Assembly (NCBI RefSeq): GCF_024055605.1
Contig: NZ_JAMXLX010000017.1
Coordinates: forward strand, 1-35,394
DNA length: 35,394 nucleotides
Origin: Ciceribacter sichuanensis
GTDB lineage: Bacteria; Pseudomonadota; Alphaproteobacteria; Rhizobiales; Rhizobiaceae
Direction of reading: 5' to 3'
Position 1 is the stretch's first letter, and the number at the start of each line of letters is the position of its first letter. Shown piece after piece: positions 24,331 to 33,811 of this stretch. The notes below the pieces were generated by a model, which ran no database searches, was not told where the DNA came from, and saw only the letters and a list, made by a program, of their open reading frames with translations. A program made the position numbers and the translations under genes.

Positions 24331-25545
24331 ATGCAGACGGGAAATGTGACGACGCCCTTTGGGCGGCGGCCGATGACGCTTGCGCTCGTGCGCAACCAGA
24401 TGGCATCAGCCGATATCAAACAGGGAAAAACTGCGGACAAGTGGCAGGTCTTCAGGGACGCTTCGGTCGCCATGGAACTGCTGGGGATTCAATCAAACAG
24501 CTTGGCCGTTCTTGACGCGTTGTTGAGTTTTTTCCCGGGTAATGAACTGCGGCAGGGCTCCCAACTCATCGTATTTCCGTCGAATGTCCAACTTGCGCTT
24601 CGGGCGCACGGAATGGCTGGGGCTACGTTACGCAGGCATCTTGCGATACTCGTGGACGCAGGTCTGATTGTCCGAAAGGATAGCGCCAATGGGAAGCGTT
24701 ATGCTCGCAAGGATGGCGCAGGACAGGTCGAGACGGCCTTTGGCTTCGACCTCTCTCCCCTCCTGGCGCGTTCGGAAGAACTGGCGATAATGGCGCAGCA
24801 GGTGCTGGCTGACCGGGAAGCTTTCCGGAAGGCAAAGGAGAGCCTGACGATCTGCCGGCGCGACGTCCGGAAGCTGATTACAGCAGCTTTGGAAGAGGGA
24901 GCGAACGGTGATTGGGAGGTGGTCGAAGACACGTACATTGCCCTTGTGAGCAGGATTCCGCGCGCCCCGACGCTCGGCGACCTTCTTGCTGTCCTTGACG
25001 AAATGAACCTCCTGAGGGAGGAGGTAGTCAATCGATTGGAAATCCAGCCAAATCCAGAAAATTATAGCACCAATGCCGCTCTTAATGAGCGGCACATACA
25101 GAATTCAAACTCCGAATCCACCCATGAACTTGAACCTGGCTCTGAAAAAGAGCCCGACGCAAAGTTTCGAGAAATCCGCAAAGGTGAGGGTGAGCAGATA
25201 AAGGCCTTTCCGCTCAGTGTGATCCTGAGAGCGTGCCCGACTATTCGCGATTACGGACCGGCGGGAGGAATTTCCACCTGGCGCGAGCTTATGTCGGCCG
25301 CAGTCGTCGTTCGTTCCATGTTGGGTGTGAGCCCGTCGGCGTATCAGGATGCTTGCGAGGCGATGGGCCCTGAAAATGCTGCGGCGACGATTGCGTGTAT
25401 TCTGGAGAGAGCCAACTTCATCAACTCGGCTGGGGGATATTTGCGGGATCTGACTCGACGTAGCGAACGCGGAGAATTTTCGCTGGGCCCGATGGTCATG
25501 GCGCTGTTGAAGGCGAGCGGGCAGGGGAATTTAAAGGTGGGATAA
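24331..25545 (+). CDS. repC: Replication initiator RepC
   Basis: A 404-residue RepC, typical length. The N-terminal half carries the winged-helix DNA-binding domain (AGATLRRHLAILVDAGLIVRKDS) and the usual opening TTPFGRRPMTLALVRNQ. The C-terminal half includes ISTWRELMSAAVVVRSMLGVSPSAYQ and the final INSAGGYLRDLTRRSERGEF motif. RepC is the only protein strictly needed to start replication in this plasmid family, and the origin normally lies inside the repC coding sequence. AAGGTG precedes the ATG. The gap before it contains the antisense RNA that controls it. Confidence 0.95.
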   Translation: MQTGNVTTPFGRRPMTLALVRNQMASADIKQGKTADKWQVFRDASVAMELLGIQSNSLAVLDALLSFFPGNELRQGSQLIVFPSNVQLALRAHGMAGATLRRHLAILVDAGLIVRKDSANGKRYARKDGAGQVETAFGFDLSPLLARSEELAIMAQQVLADREAFRKAKESLTICRRDVRKLITAALEEGANGDWEVVEDTYIALVSRIPRAPTLGDLLAVLDEMNLLREEVVNRLEIQPNPENYSTNAALNERHIQNSNSESTHELEPGSEKEPDAKFREIRKGEGEQIKAFPLSVILRACPTIRDYGPAGGISTWRELMSAAVVVRSMLGVSPSAYQDACEAMGPENAAATIACILERANFINSAGGYLRDLTRRSERGEFSLGPMVMALLKASGQGNLKVG

Positions 25546-25623
25546 CGGGAAATGATGCGACAAGGCTCGTGCGGTGCGGCTTTTGATGATGCTCGCCATC
25601 ATCGGCTATCGTGGATCGGTATC

Positions 25624-25653
25624 TACTTCTGTGGTCAGCTGACCACAGAAGTA
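25624..25653. promoter_or_regulatory. 30-base perfect palindrome after repC, candidate parS
   Basis: Every base from 25624 to 25653 pairs with its mirror; the half-site is TACTTCTGTGGTCAG. The central 16 bases are GTGGTCAGCTGACCAC. The consensus reported for rhizobial RepB sites, as I recall it, is GTT, four bases, GC, four bases, AAC; this differs only in the third base of each arm. Position just after repC fits centromere sites known on related plasmids. Confidence 0.6.
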
Positions 25654-26271
25654 ACTATCTGAAAAACATTCGTTTTTTTATCTGGTTGATTCTGGCCGTT
25701 TTCTCTTGTCGAAACTGGATGTTGCAGCGTTTGTAACCACCAAAATTCCGGTCCCAATAGAGGCTGGATTGCTTTTTAGAGCGGTGGAAAGCCAGCCTTT
25801 CGTGGGCTTTACGGGCTGCGCTCGCCTAGTCGGGTAAATATGTTTTAGCCCGCTGCGACAAGTCTGGAAATTGAACTGCGAGGAAGTCAGTAAATGCTGC
25901 GCAAGATTCGCAAGGGAAAAACGGAAGTCTAGCGAACTGGGGCGCATCAATAGCCCGGTGCCCATGACAGTGCGATCGTATGCGTATGCGCGGTAAAGAG
26001 ATGCCGCTCTCGGGCTATTGGTTCCCCGAATAGCTGCATCGGTTCGTCCATGGTGTTTCTGTTCGTGGCCCATTTGTCCACGATAGAGCGACCACGAAGA
26101 TAGTGGCCGTCAACGTAGATATCTTGCGGCGGGTTTCGTTTGAAACGCTCGATTTCAGCATCCCCAGCCCTTGGCTTGCCTGCCCTAACGATCGTTAGGG
26201 CTCATCGGTTTCTGAAGGCGAGACCTTCGTAAGCCTTTTCCTCGGTCCCCGAGCAGCGTCAAGAGATTGCA
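25654..26271. other. Stretch without a supported gene
   Basis: About 600 bases. Minus-strand frames are open in pieces, but none matches a family I recognise and frames break repeatedly, as in decayed DNA. A perfect 20-base palindrome lies at 26182-26201. Confidence 0.4.
26182..26201. repeat. 20-base perfect palindrome
   Basis: The half-site is GCCCTAACGA, mirrored exactly. It contains AACGATCGTT. No T tract follows on either strand, so it looks more like an operator or recombination site than a terminator. Function unknown. Confidence 0.5.
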
Positions 26272-26580
26272 CTATCGACTGTCTTTCCGGCAGTCGACTT
26301 CGGGAGGGCTATCAAGCTGTCGATCCTTCTGGGAGGGGTAGCGCTCGATGGTTGAGGCGGAGTTGGCTTTGGCACACCGTTCGGCTGTGCCGGAGGCATA
26401 AGCCGTGATGTGGAGCCCGACTGTTTGCGGATGCGGGGGAAGGGGAGCCAGTTTCGATCGCCTGCACCGAGCTGCGTAATACTTCCAGTTGGAGGCATAG
26501 GCTGTGGCGTATCGATGGAACTGGTAACTTCTATATAACCCCGAGCATGATCGGCAAGGTTGGCGAGATAGGACTGCGGA
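26272..26580 (-). pseudogene. Frameshifted tyrosine recombinase (plasmid integrase) N-terminal remnant
   Basis: On the minus strand, one frame (about 26580-26510) reads SYLANLADHARGYIEVTSS, matching the N-terminal core-binding region of rhizobial XerD-like integrases. Around 26508 the match jumps to another frame reading TAYASNWKYYAARCRR, then APLPPHPQTVGLHI and NSASTIERY, up to a TAG at 26274-26272. The two pieces join exactly as in the family (ARxYxxAxSxNTRxAYxxDWxxFxxWC). The catalytic domain with the Arg-His-Arg-Tyr residues is missing. The open frame continues upstream to about 26780, but the product there is not recognised. An intact recombinase would act in site-specific recombination such as dimer resolution or integration. 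Confidence 0.65.
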
Positions 26581-26855
26581 TGATCCTCAGCGACAGAGGA
26601 GGGAGGGCCCCCTGTCTTGATCGATCCTGGCGGCGCGGAGGGATCACGCCCGAGCGCCGTGCCAGGAGGCTGCGCCCGAGCTATCCGAGACTTGATCTCG
26701 GCTGTTCTGGCGAGAATTTGGCCATTTCTCTGTATAATGAAATCAGATGGATGATGCTCCTTGTTGGTGAGTGAGGCGTAAAGGCGACTTCATCGCTGAT
26801 CGTGGCGACCTTTGATCGATGGTTTTCCTGCGCGCAGGTCAGCGACCGGTGCCAC

Positions 26856-27929
26856 TCACTTGGACTTCCAGGGTTTGACCGAAACGGCAGGCGGTTGCTG
26901 CTGCTGCGTGAACAGTGACCACGCGGAAATGAAAAGCGCGGCTATGAGCGGTCCGATGACGAAGCCGCTGAGGCCGAAGAGCGAGATGCCCCCGACGGTG
27001 GAAATGAGAACGACGTAATCCGGTAGCCTCGTCCTCTGGCCCACGAGCGTTGGACGAAGCAGATTATCGATCAATCCGATGATCAGAGCGCCGACGGCCA
27101 CCATGACCATTCCCTTCACCCATTCACCGATGAGAAAAAGCCAGATGGCGGCCGGAACCCACACCAGCGCGGCACCCATGGCGGGTAGCATCGACAGAAA
27201 TGTCATGATCACACCCCACAGCAGGGCAGCTTCGATTCCCAGGACCCAGAAAATAAAACCGCCGATCACACCTTGGATGACTGCAATGATGACATTACCA
27301 CGCACAGTGGCGCGTACCACGTCCGCGAACTTGTCGAGGAACTGTCGCGTGTAGTCGTCGCTCAGCGGAATCGAATGACGCAGCGTCTTGCCCAAGGCGG
27401 CGCCATCCCGGAAGAGAAAGAATAACAAATAAAGCATCAGGCCCATGCTGATAAAAAATTGCAGCGTATCTTGCCCGAAGCTCAAGACGCCGCCTGCTAT
27501 CGTTCGCCCTGTTTCCAGGGCGCCAGACGAGAGTTTCGCTCGCAGCTCGGCAAATCCGCCGAGCTGGTGCGAGGCCAGCCAGTTATTGATGAATGAGGGC
27601 ACGGCTTCTTGCAGGCGTAACAGATAGGCGTTGAGGTCGATTTCGTTACTGCTGACCCGTTGATAGAGGCTTGTGCCCTCCTGGATGAGGGACGCGAGTA
27701 TCGCAAGTGCCGGCAGGATGACCAGGCCGATGCACAGAAGGACAGTCAGCAAGGCCGCGATGGTGCTTCGACCACCCAGCAATCCCTCCAGCCGCTTGTG
27801 GATCGGAAAGAATATGATTGCCAGAATGACGGCCCATAGAACGGCTGTGTAGTAGGGAATAAGAAGCCATAGAAATGCGACGGTCACCACCGCCAACAGC
27901 ACATAGAAGCTCGTTCTTTGAATGGACAT
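26856..27929 (-). CDS. AI-2E family transporter (PerM/YdiK-like permease)
   Basis: A 357-residue polytopic membrane protein with about eight helices. It begins with a helical pair containing VLWAVILAIIFFPIHKRLEG. A long periplasmic region follows (about 80-130), then the C-terminal block with LWGVIMTFLSMLPAMGAALVWVP, IGLIDNLLRPTLVG and GGISLFGLSGFVIGPLIAA. These are hallmarks of the AI-2E transporter (PF01594) superfamily, whose members export autoinducer-2 or act as Na+/H+ antiporters; the substrate is not predictable. ATG 27929 (MSIQRTS) is chosen because it opens with the first membrane helix; the ribosome site is weak. It shares strand with the next two genes upstream. Confidence 0.85.
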   Translation of the reverse strand: MSIQRTSFYVLLAVVTVAFLWLLIPYYTAVLWAVILAIIFFPIHKRLEGLLGGRSTIAALLTVLLCIGLVILPALAILASLIQEGTSLYQRVSSNEIDLNAYLLRLQEAVPSFINNWLASHQLGGFAELRAKLSSGALETGRTIAGGVLSFGQDTLQFFISMGLMLYLLFFLFRDGAALGKTLRHSIPLSDDYTRQFLDKFADVVRATVRGNVIIAVIQGVIGGFIFWVLGIEAALLWGVIMTFLSMLPAMGAALVWVPAAIWLFLIGEWVKGMVMVAVGALIIGLIDNLLRPTLVGQRTRLPDYVVLISTVGGISLFGLSGFVIGPLIAALFISAWSLFTQQQQPPAVSVKPWKSK

Positions 27930-28022
27930 GGTGCATATGGTTCCTGGATTGGGATGCCGACACGAGCATGGCAGCAGATCCATGGATCGATCGGCGCCGC
28001 CAGATTGGCCCGAAAGTCGACG

Positions 28023-28829
28023 TTAGACAATCTCCTGTGCGATCACCTCGAAGTGGGTCAGAATAGCGGGACCGAAGGCCGTCGATAGCGCGACATCAGT
28101 GGCATCACGGCCCCTTGCAATCAGGATACGCCCGATACCGGGAATGTTATAACGCGCATCGACAGCATACCACCGGCCACCAAGATAGACCTCGAACCAT
28201 GCGCCGAAGTCCATGGGGTAGCGATCCTTTGCCACGCCGGTATCGCCGAGGTAGCCGCTACAATATCGTGCCGGGATGTTCATGCAGCGGCAGAGTGTGA
28301 TGGCGAGATGAGCGAAGTCGCGACAAACACCCGCCCTGTCGATGAAGCTGCCACAGGCAGTCCGACACGGGTCTGCCCTGCTGTAGTCGAAGGCTATATG
28401 CGTGTGGACGAAGTCAATGATCGCCTTCACTCGCGGCCAACCAAGGGGTGTCTGACAGAACCGCATCCAGGCAAAATCGGCCAGCCGGTCCGTCTCGCAG
28501 TACCGGCTTCCGAGCAAGAAAACCAACACGTCGTCAGGTAGATCCTGGATCGTGAGCTGGGCGGCCTGTTCGGGAACGAGGTCAGGCAAGCCGCTGTCAC
28601 ACAGTTCGAACTCGGTCGAGATCGTCGTTCTGCCGGGTGGCGCCAGGATCCGGGTGCAGGTATTGCCGTAGACATCCACATAGTCCCGAACGGGAATCGC
28701 TCTGTTGAAGGTGAGAGTCTGCTCCGTCCGAAGATCGCTCTGTCTCGAGGGATGAACCTTGAGAACGAGTAGCATCGGCGTCTCATTCTCACACTCGTAT
28801 TCGATATGAAATCCAGCCCGAATTCTCAT
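28023..28829 (-). CDS. Transglutaminase-like cysteine protease family protein
   Basis: A 268-residue protein. The N-terminal part (about 1-90) is a beta-rich region of the kind found before bacterial transglutaminase-like domains. The core shows the Cys in RAGVCRDFAHL, then MDFGAWFEVYLGGRWYAVDAR containing the Asp. The position usually occupied by the catalytic His in the DFHAW-type motif is Gly here. As I recall, a subgroup of rhizobial relatives has Ser there, so the change may be a family trait or the His may lie elsewhere. The activity is therefore uncertain; relatives are proposed to be proteases or amidases. The start could be GTG 28835 or ATG 28829; the latter is used. Confidence 0.82.
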   Translation of the reverse strand: MRIRAGFHIEYECENETPMLLVLKVHPSRQSDLRTEQTLTFNRAIPVRDYVDVYGNTCTRILAPPGRTTISTEFELCDSGLPDLVPEQAAQLTIQDLPDDVLVFLLGSRYCETDRLADFAWMRFCQTPLGWPRVKAIIDFVHTHIAFDYSRADPCRTACGSFIDRAGVCRDFAHLAITLCRCMNIPARYCSGYLGDTGVAKDRYPMDFGAWFEVYLGGRWYAVDARYNIPGIGRILIARGRDATDVALSTAFGPAILTHFEVIAQEIV

Positions 28830-28991
28830 GGCCACATCTTTCTTCGCCCCGATCGGGCCTTTCGGCCGGAGCGTCTCAGCTGCGGCAACGCTCCGTTTTT
28901 CTCAGATTGCTCGTGCTGGGACGCCTGGCGTGCCAGATCATCCATCTGTTTCGCGATCACGGCCTTGGGCCGCATCCATGGACCTGGATGT

Positions 28992-30062
28992 TCAGGCGGC
29001 CGTGCTCAAGGTCGAATGAAACGTCGCGTGGGCAACGGTCACACTCATGCCGTGCTCGCTCGACGTTATCTCGACACGAGCATCGAGCTGCTTGGTCAAT
29101 GCCTCGATAATGACTGATCCCAATCCCGGCTCCGCCGCCTTATCTGGTGCATCCAGTCCGACACCGTTGTCCGAAACGACGAGACGCCAATCGGTTCCGT
29201 GCGCTTCATAGCTGACCAGGACCCTGGCAGAACTCGTGACCACGGGAAATGCATATTTGACGGCGTTAATGACGAGTTCGGTGACGATGAGCCCGATGCT
29301 GACGGCATTGCGCGACGGGATCGTGCATTGGGTTGCGTTCACATCGATGATGATTGGCCTGCTGTCGAGAATGATGGACCTGGCCAATCCTTCGCAAAGC
29401 TTCTGCAGATAGGTCGATACTTCGATCTCATCGACGCCATCGGTCAGATGCAGGTAGTTCTGCACCGTTGCCACCGACATCACGCGCTGATGGGCATCCT
29501 CCAGATGGTGGCGGGTCTCCTCCGACGTCACCGAGCGCGCCTTGAGCATCAGGATGCTGGCGATGATCTGGAGGCTGTTAGCCACCCTGTGCTGCATCTC
29601 CTGGAAAAGAACCCGCTGTTGAGCCAGCAAGTCTTCCGTGCGTTCCAGGAGTGCTTGCCTTTCGGCCTCGGCGCGTCTTGCCTCGGTGACGTCGCGAAAG
29701 GCCAGCAATGTATTCGGTGCGGACGAGCGGCCATAGTCCACGGTCCGCGCCGTCATGAGGAGTGTCCGCCGCCCGATGCCCGCGACATCCCGGTCGAATT
29801 CGAAACCCGAAATCAACGGGTGTTCCGGAATGGCGGTGCGCAGACGTTCGCGCAGCAATGGAATGTCTCATTGCCGCTCATCGAGGTCAAACAGGCTGAT
29901 ACCATGGGATCGCGCCGGATCGATTTCGAACGTTTTGAAGAACGCGCTGTTCGCCGCGACCACGCGCAATTGGGAGTCGAGAACAACGAAGGGTTCCGAA
30001 ATGGTTTCAACAATCGCGAGGGCGAGCGTCTTTGCATCGCCGGGTTCTGCGAACTGCTGCAT
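28992..30062 (-). pseudogene. PAS sensor histidine kinase (HisKA_2 type) interrupted by a stop codon
   Basis: Two consecutive pieces in one frame. Residues 1-64 (from ATG 30062, GTGGGGG upstream) form a PAS start with SEPFVVLDSQLRVVAANSAFF and end LFDLDERQ, followed by TGA at 29870-29868. Directly after it, the same frame continues DIPLLRERLRTAIPEHP, the rest of a PAS, then a HisKA_2 domain with the His in MQHRVANSLQII and the ATPase with ELVINAVKYAF and DNGVGLDAP. Related kinases have Trp (RQWDIP) where TGA stands, so TGG changed to TGA is the simplest explanation. A truncated kinase could start at TTG 29858. If functional, it would be a cytosolic sensor of light, redox or stress. No response regulator is nearby. 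Confidence 0.8.
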
Positions 30063-30262
30063 CTGTTTACCCCCACTTGCTGGTGGAATGATGCGCCACC
30101 GGTCGGCAGTTACCGCCTAACAATAATTCTACGCCTCATGATTGCATTTGACCAACGGATTCGGAGCTTTGATCTTGCTGCTGTGTGAAGCCCTCAGCCC
30201 GATTCAACTCGACCTCGCATCGGCCCCGCAAATTATCGAGCATCATCAGCTCCATGGGGGTG

Positions 30263-32187
30263 TCATGATTGCGACGCTGTGGGTTTGTGCCATGCTGCGA
30301 TGGTTATCTTTTTCGCCACGCCGCCCTCGATAGTGAGCACACTGTCGAAGAATTCGACACCGTTTGCCGATTGTATCGGCGAAACATCATGCATGACTGC
30401 AATCACTGTCGCGTCTCCGCAACGATCCTTGATCGTCTGGAGGAACGCATATACGCCGCCTTTGTATCGAGTGCGCTCGTCGCCTCATCGAGGAACACGA
30501 GGCCAGGCCGCAACAGAAGGAGTCGGGCAAGGACGAGCTTTTGTTTTTGGCCGCCGGACAGAAGCTGGTCCCAGCTTTGGCCATCATGGCCATCCTTCGA
30601 AAGGTCTTCGGCAAACTCGCCGAGTCCCGCCTTCTGCAAGGCTGCCACAACATTCTTGTCTTGGTGCCGGCTCGCAGACTCCGGGAGGCAGACAAGATCT
30701 TTCAAGGGCACTGCCGGGAGCTTCACATCCTGTGCTGCATAAATGCTTCTTACACGCCTTGGCGTTGTGATCTCGCCGCTACCATGTGCCCAGAGACCAT
30801 GAATCGCCCTGAAAAGAGAGGTCTTGCCGCTCCCGGATTGGCCAACGACCAAAGTCCACTCGCCGGGCGGGAAATGTAAATTGTCGGCGGACAAAAAGGG
30901 GAGGTCGACTCCCGCATGCAAAAGCCTAATCTGCTGAAGTGTGAGCCCGAGCGCCGGCTCTTGCTTTTCGTAGTGAAATTCGGAAGGGCCCGTTTGCGCG
31001 TAAAACTCCTGGGGTCGCTGAACGGTTTCGATCGCATCTGCGAGGTCGGTTATTCGTCGAGCGTTTGCCCCGAGCGTGGCGATGTCGGGCATCACATGAA
31101 TGAACCACGAGCAATCGCTGATGAGTGCATTCGCGAGTTCTGCCCCGGTGACGTAGGATCGAAGGCTAAGCTTGTTTTCCACGAAAGGGAACAAGCCAGG
31201 TGCATAAGCGATAATGCGCGAGCCGATGAAATTGTGAACCAGTTCGAATCCCATGTAGATGGCGGTAACCCGGTTGAGGCTGGCCCAGGTTTTGTCGATG
31301 TCGACATATCTGTGTTCATTGACGGTTTTCTGAGCCCTTTCACCACGGAGAACGGCAAGGTGGAAGCTGCGGTGGAGGAGTCTGTTCAGTTCCGTGCGGT
31401 AGCTTGCTTCCGCCCATTGCATACGTGCCGACAGCCGTTGCAGGACACTGCCCAGCTTGGTTGCGATGAAGGTGTTGAGCGGCACGTAAATCGCGATCGC
31501 CGTGAAGGTCAAACACGCGCTACCATACCGACCCAGAAACTCGAACCCTCTGACGTCGACCGACGTCTCGATGAGTTTGCTGCCGACGAAACCCAGCGAC
31601 AGCACCACGCCCGAGATGCCCATCGCAAGCCCCAGGGCGGCGCCCGTCATGCCTTTAATCGCTTCCTGTAATCGCTGGTCGATATTGTCCAGCGCGGATA
31701 TAACGGATCCTGCCGCGTCGGCTCCGATTTGTTGGAGATGGAAATGAGTATGATTGGAATCGAGCAGTGCTTCGTTGAAACGCTGGTCGAGCCACTCACG
31801 CCATTTGCGGTGAAGCGTGGTTGAAAAGAAGTGCCGGACCGCTATGAACCCTGCGTCTCTTAGGATCGCGATTGCGGCAAGGGTTGTCGCGGTGGTGAGC
31901 AGCGACGTGAGCGTGGTGGGCGTCGTTGGATCATGGAAGTAGGCTATTGCGTTGACCAATTCGCCCGAGGTTAGGGCGAACCAAACATTGGCCTTGGCGG
32001 ATAATGCCGTGAGGACCAAAATCGCGAATGTCAGTCCCCAAGCCTGGCGCCAACTCTGTGAAAGCCAATACGCGCTCATCAAGCCCCAGAACGTTCGCAT
32101 GGAGGAAACAGGGCTTCTGCTGTGCCGCCCTCCACGGTCGGACATCCTTTGGAACAACGCACCGCTGCGGCGATCATCATTCCTCAT
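30263..32187 (-). pseudogene. SbmA/BacA-type ABC transporter (permease-ATPase fusion), frameshifted
   Basis: The N-terminal part is an SbmA/BacA-like membrane domain (ABC_membrane_2 type) with several helices. The ATPase has Walker A GQSGSGKTS, signature LSGGQKQKL and Walker B LVFLDEATSALD. At about 30449-30456 the frame breaks in a TATAT stretch: the main frame ends soon after SALDTKAAY at 30403. The shifted frame continues with AFLQTIKDRC, then TVIAVMHDVS (the switch His) and ends at TGA 30265-30263. A 2-base gain or 1-base loss explains it. Intact relatives import peptides, vitamin B12-like compounds or very-long-chain fatty acids. Start ATG 32187 has GGAGAC upstream; ATG 32097 is an alternative. 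Loss of the switch His would probably abolish ATP-driven work. Confidence 0.8.
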
Positions 32188-32306
32188 AACGATTTCGTCT
32201 CCGCAAACCTGTGCCAGCAGAATTGGGGCAAGTGTCCGGGTTGTCAATTCCATCGAGAAGCTATCGCTTGATGGAAGTAAGTGAACCGCGCCGAGTTTGG
32301 TTTAGG

Positions 32307-32384
32307 TTATGCGGCCATAGCTGGAGCGTCCAGCATCGCGTAGTAACGTTGTTCGGCTTCGGCTGGCGGGATATTCCCGATGGG
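32307..32384 (-). pseudogene. IS3-family transposase C-terminal remnant
   Basis: The minus strand reads LRLIEPIGNIPPAEAEQRYY and then ends AMAA before TAA 32309-32307. This is the characteristic C-terminal tail of one IS3-family OrfB group. The catalytic region is absent, and upstream sequence no longer matches. Confidence 0.75.
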
Positions 32385-32441
32385 CTCGATAAGACGCAGG
32401 TGGTTGAACCGGTTATCTCTCAGGCGAGCTTTGATCGCCGT

Positions 32442-32912
32442 TCAAGAAGAGGGGACAGTAGGGTCGCCTTCGCTTGCTTCTCTTCCACTCACTGCGATTA
32501 TGTCGAGTGCAAAGAAAACGTGGGGTGAAGACTCGCGAACTGGATGTGGCCCAAGCAAAGTTGCGCCCGCTTCCCACCAATCGAAATGGCGCTGTAAGAG
32601 AGACCACGCGTGCAACCGCTCAGCATGGTCCTGCTCGTCGTCGGGCAATTCGTGGAACAAGGCGTCAACGACGACGCTCACCCAATTATGTTTGTCCTGA
32701 TACCTATCAATCTGAAGACAGACATGCGGATTTGAACGAAGAAAATCGAGTTTCTTGCCCGGCATCGAAAAGACGTAAAGGCGGTTTCCCTCATGTGCAT
32801 AGTAAATCGGAATGATATAGGGAATATTGTCCTTGGCGCAGGCCAGTCGCGCCAAGCGTTGCTCCGCGATGAATGCGATGCATTTTTTGTGCGTTATTTC
32901 CCGAATTAACAT
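32442..32912 (-). CDS. Pyridoxamine 5'-phosphate oxidase family protein
   Basis: A 156-residue flavin-split-barrel protein. It begins LIREITHKKCIAFIAEQRLARLACAKDN and continues PYIIPIYYAHEGNRLYVFSMPGKK, the usual PPOX pattern of strands that bind FMN or F420. A C-terminal helix region holds HFDWWEAG. Such proteins act as small flavin reductases, haem-handling or antibiotic-detoxifying proteins; this one is not specific enough to name. ATG 32912 has GGGAGGA directly upstream at good spacing, so the longer frame to 33002 is not used. It stands alone, 57 bases beyond an IS remnant. Confidence 0.85.
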   Translation of the reverse strand: MLIREITHKKCIAFIAEQRLARLACAKDNIPYIIPIYYAHEGNRLYVFSMPGKKLDFLRSNPHVCLQIDRYQDKHNWVSVVVDALFHELPDDEQDHAERLHAWSLLQRHFDWWEAGATLLGPHPVRESSPHVFFALDIIAVSGREASEGDPTVPSS

Positions 32913-33002
32913 TACTCTGTCCTCCCTTCGGTCAGAGGTGTGGCGGTGTTTTCCCTGCATCGGTGTGTCACAGGACAACAGTCCAGTGATTTGAACTCTC
33001 AA

Positions 33003-33344
33003 CGCTCCACAAGCACGTTGAATCTACCCGAAAGTCTTTGTGACCTGAGACCGGTGTTCTTTCCAGTTTTCCAGTGAGCCGCGGGTCTTCATGCCTTGAG
33101 ATTGAACCCTAATTGCCGAAGACCGGAGCCATCCGGCTATTGCTCTGATCACTATGGCGGGGCAGCCTCGGCCGCGGGATCGAAGCCTTGAAACCGATAA
33201 CCGGGTGCGGAGTATCCTCGTGGCAGTAGCGGCACCAAGTGTCCAACTTTTGACGCGAATCCGCAAGGGTCAGTGCTGTAACCCAAAATATCTCCTCCAT
33301 CTCATGGGGGAGTTCGGCCGATTCTGACCGATTGAATGATGGAT
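33003..33344. other. Stretch without a supported gene
   Basis: Overlapping short minus-strand frames occur; one (33109-33402) carries a CRYCHED segment but has no ribosome site and no recognised relatives. I see no RNA gene or clear repeat. Confidence 0.4.
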
Positions 33345-33490
33345 CTTCGGAGATCAAGGAAGCGCAAATCATGTCGTTCCTGCAAGAGCAGAAAGCGGGC
33401 AAAGGCCAAACAGCTTTGCCGCAGGCATGGCCGGTAGGAAGTGATCATCCATGTCTGCAAGACAAAGTCAGGCGAATGGGGCGCATCCAC
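33345..33490 (+). pseudogene. Degenerate IS3-family OrfA remnant
   Basis: One frame reads EIKEAQIMSFLQEQKAGK, like the OrfA start (FxxxQIIGFLKEAEAGK). The match then moves to another frame with LCRRHG, hits a stop and continues to KTKSGEWGA, the position of the family's WKAKYGGM. The order of pieces fits OrfA helix-turn-helix proteins. Frameshift and stop show that it is dead. Confidence 0.5.
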
Positions 33491-33811
33491 CACCCGTCGC
33501 GAGGCAAGAGGTCATCGCGATTCTCATGATTGCCTGATGAACGAAGCGACGATGCGTCTTGGGCAGAACGCAGGCGCTTCGCTTTTTTCTGATTAGTGCC
33601 GCGTTTGAGAGGCTGTGCTTTCTTTGTTGGGCAAGAGCGAGCCTCAGCTCACGGCTGTTCTCCTTTTGCTCGATGAGAGAGGCATGTTCCGCGCTTCCTT
33701 TCCATATAAGGAAACAAATGACGGATAATGCAACATTATTGGACGTTTTTTGTTGACGACAGGTCGTGCGGTTATTTGCGATATTTGTGGCATAAACCGC
33801 TCACCTGAATT
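33491..33811. other. Gap before the DUF1403 gene
   Basis: About 320 bases with no supported gene. It becomes AT-rich toward 33700-33790, where a promoter for the DUF1403-scpB pair is likely. TTGACG at about 33752 is a candidate -35 box, but no well-spaced -10 box stands out. Confidence 0.4.

Noticed and set aside
25678..26073. 131-codon minus-strand frame after repC
   Set aside because: No recognised motif and no ribosome site. Nearby frames break repeatedly, so I treat it as decayed DNA.
33109..33402. 97-codon minus-strand frame with a Cys-rich CRYCHED segment
   Set aside because: No ribosome site, no family I know, and it overlaps the IS3 OrfA remnant on the other strand.
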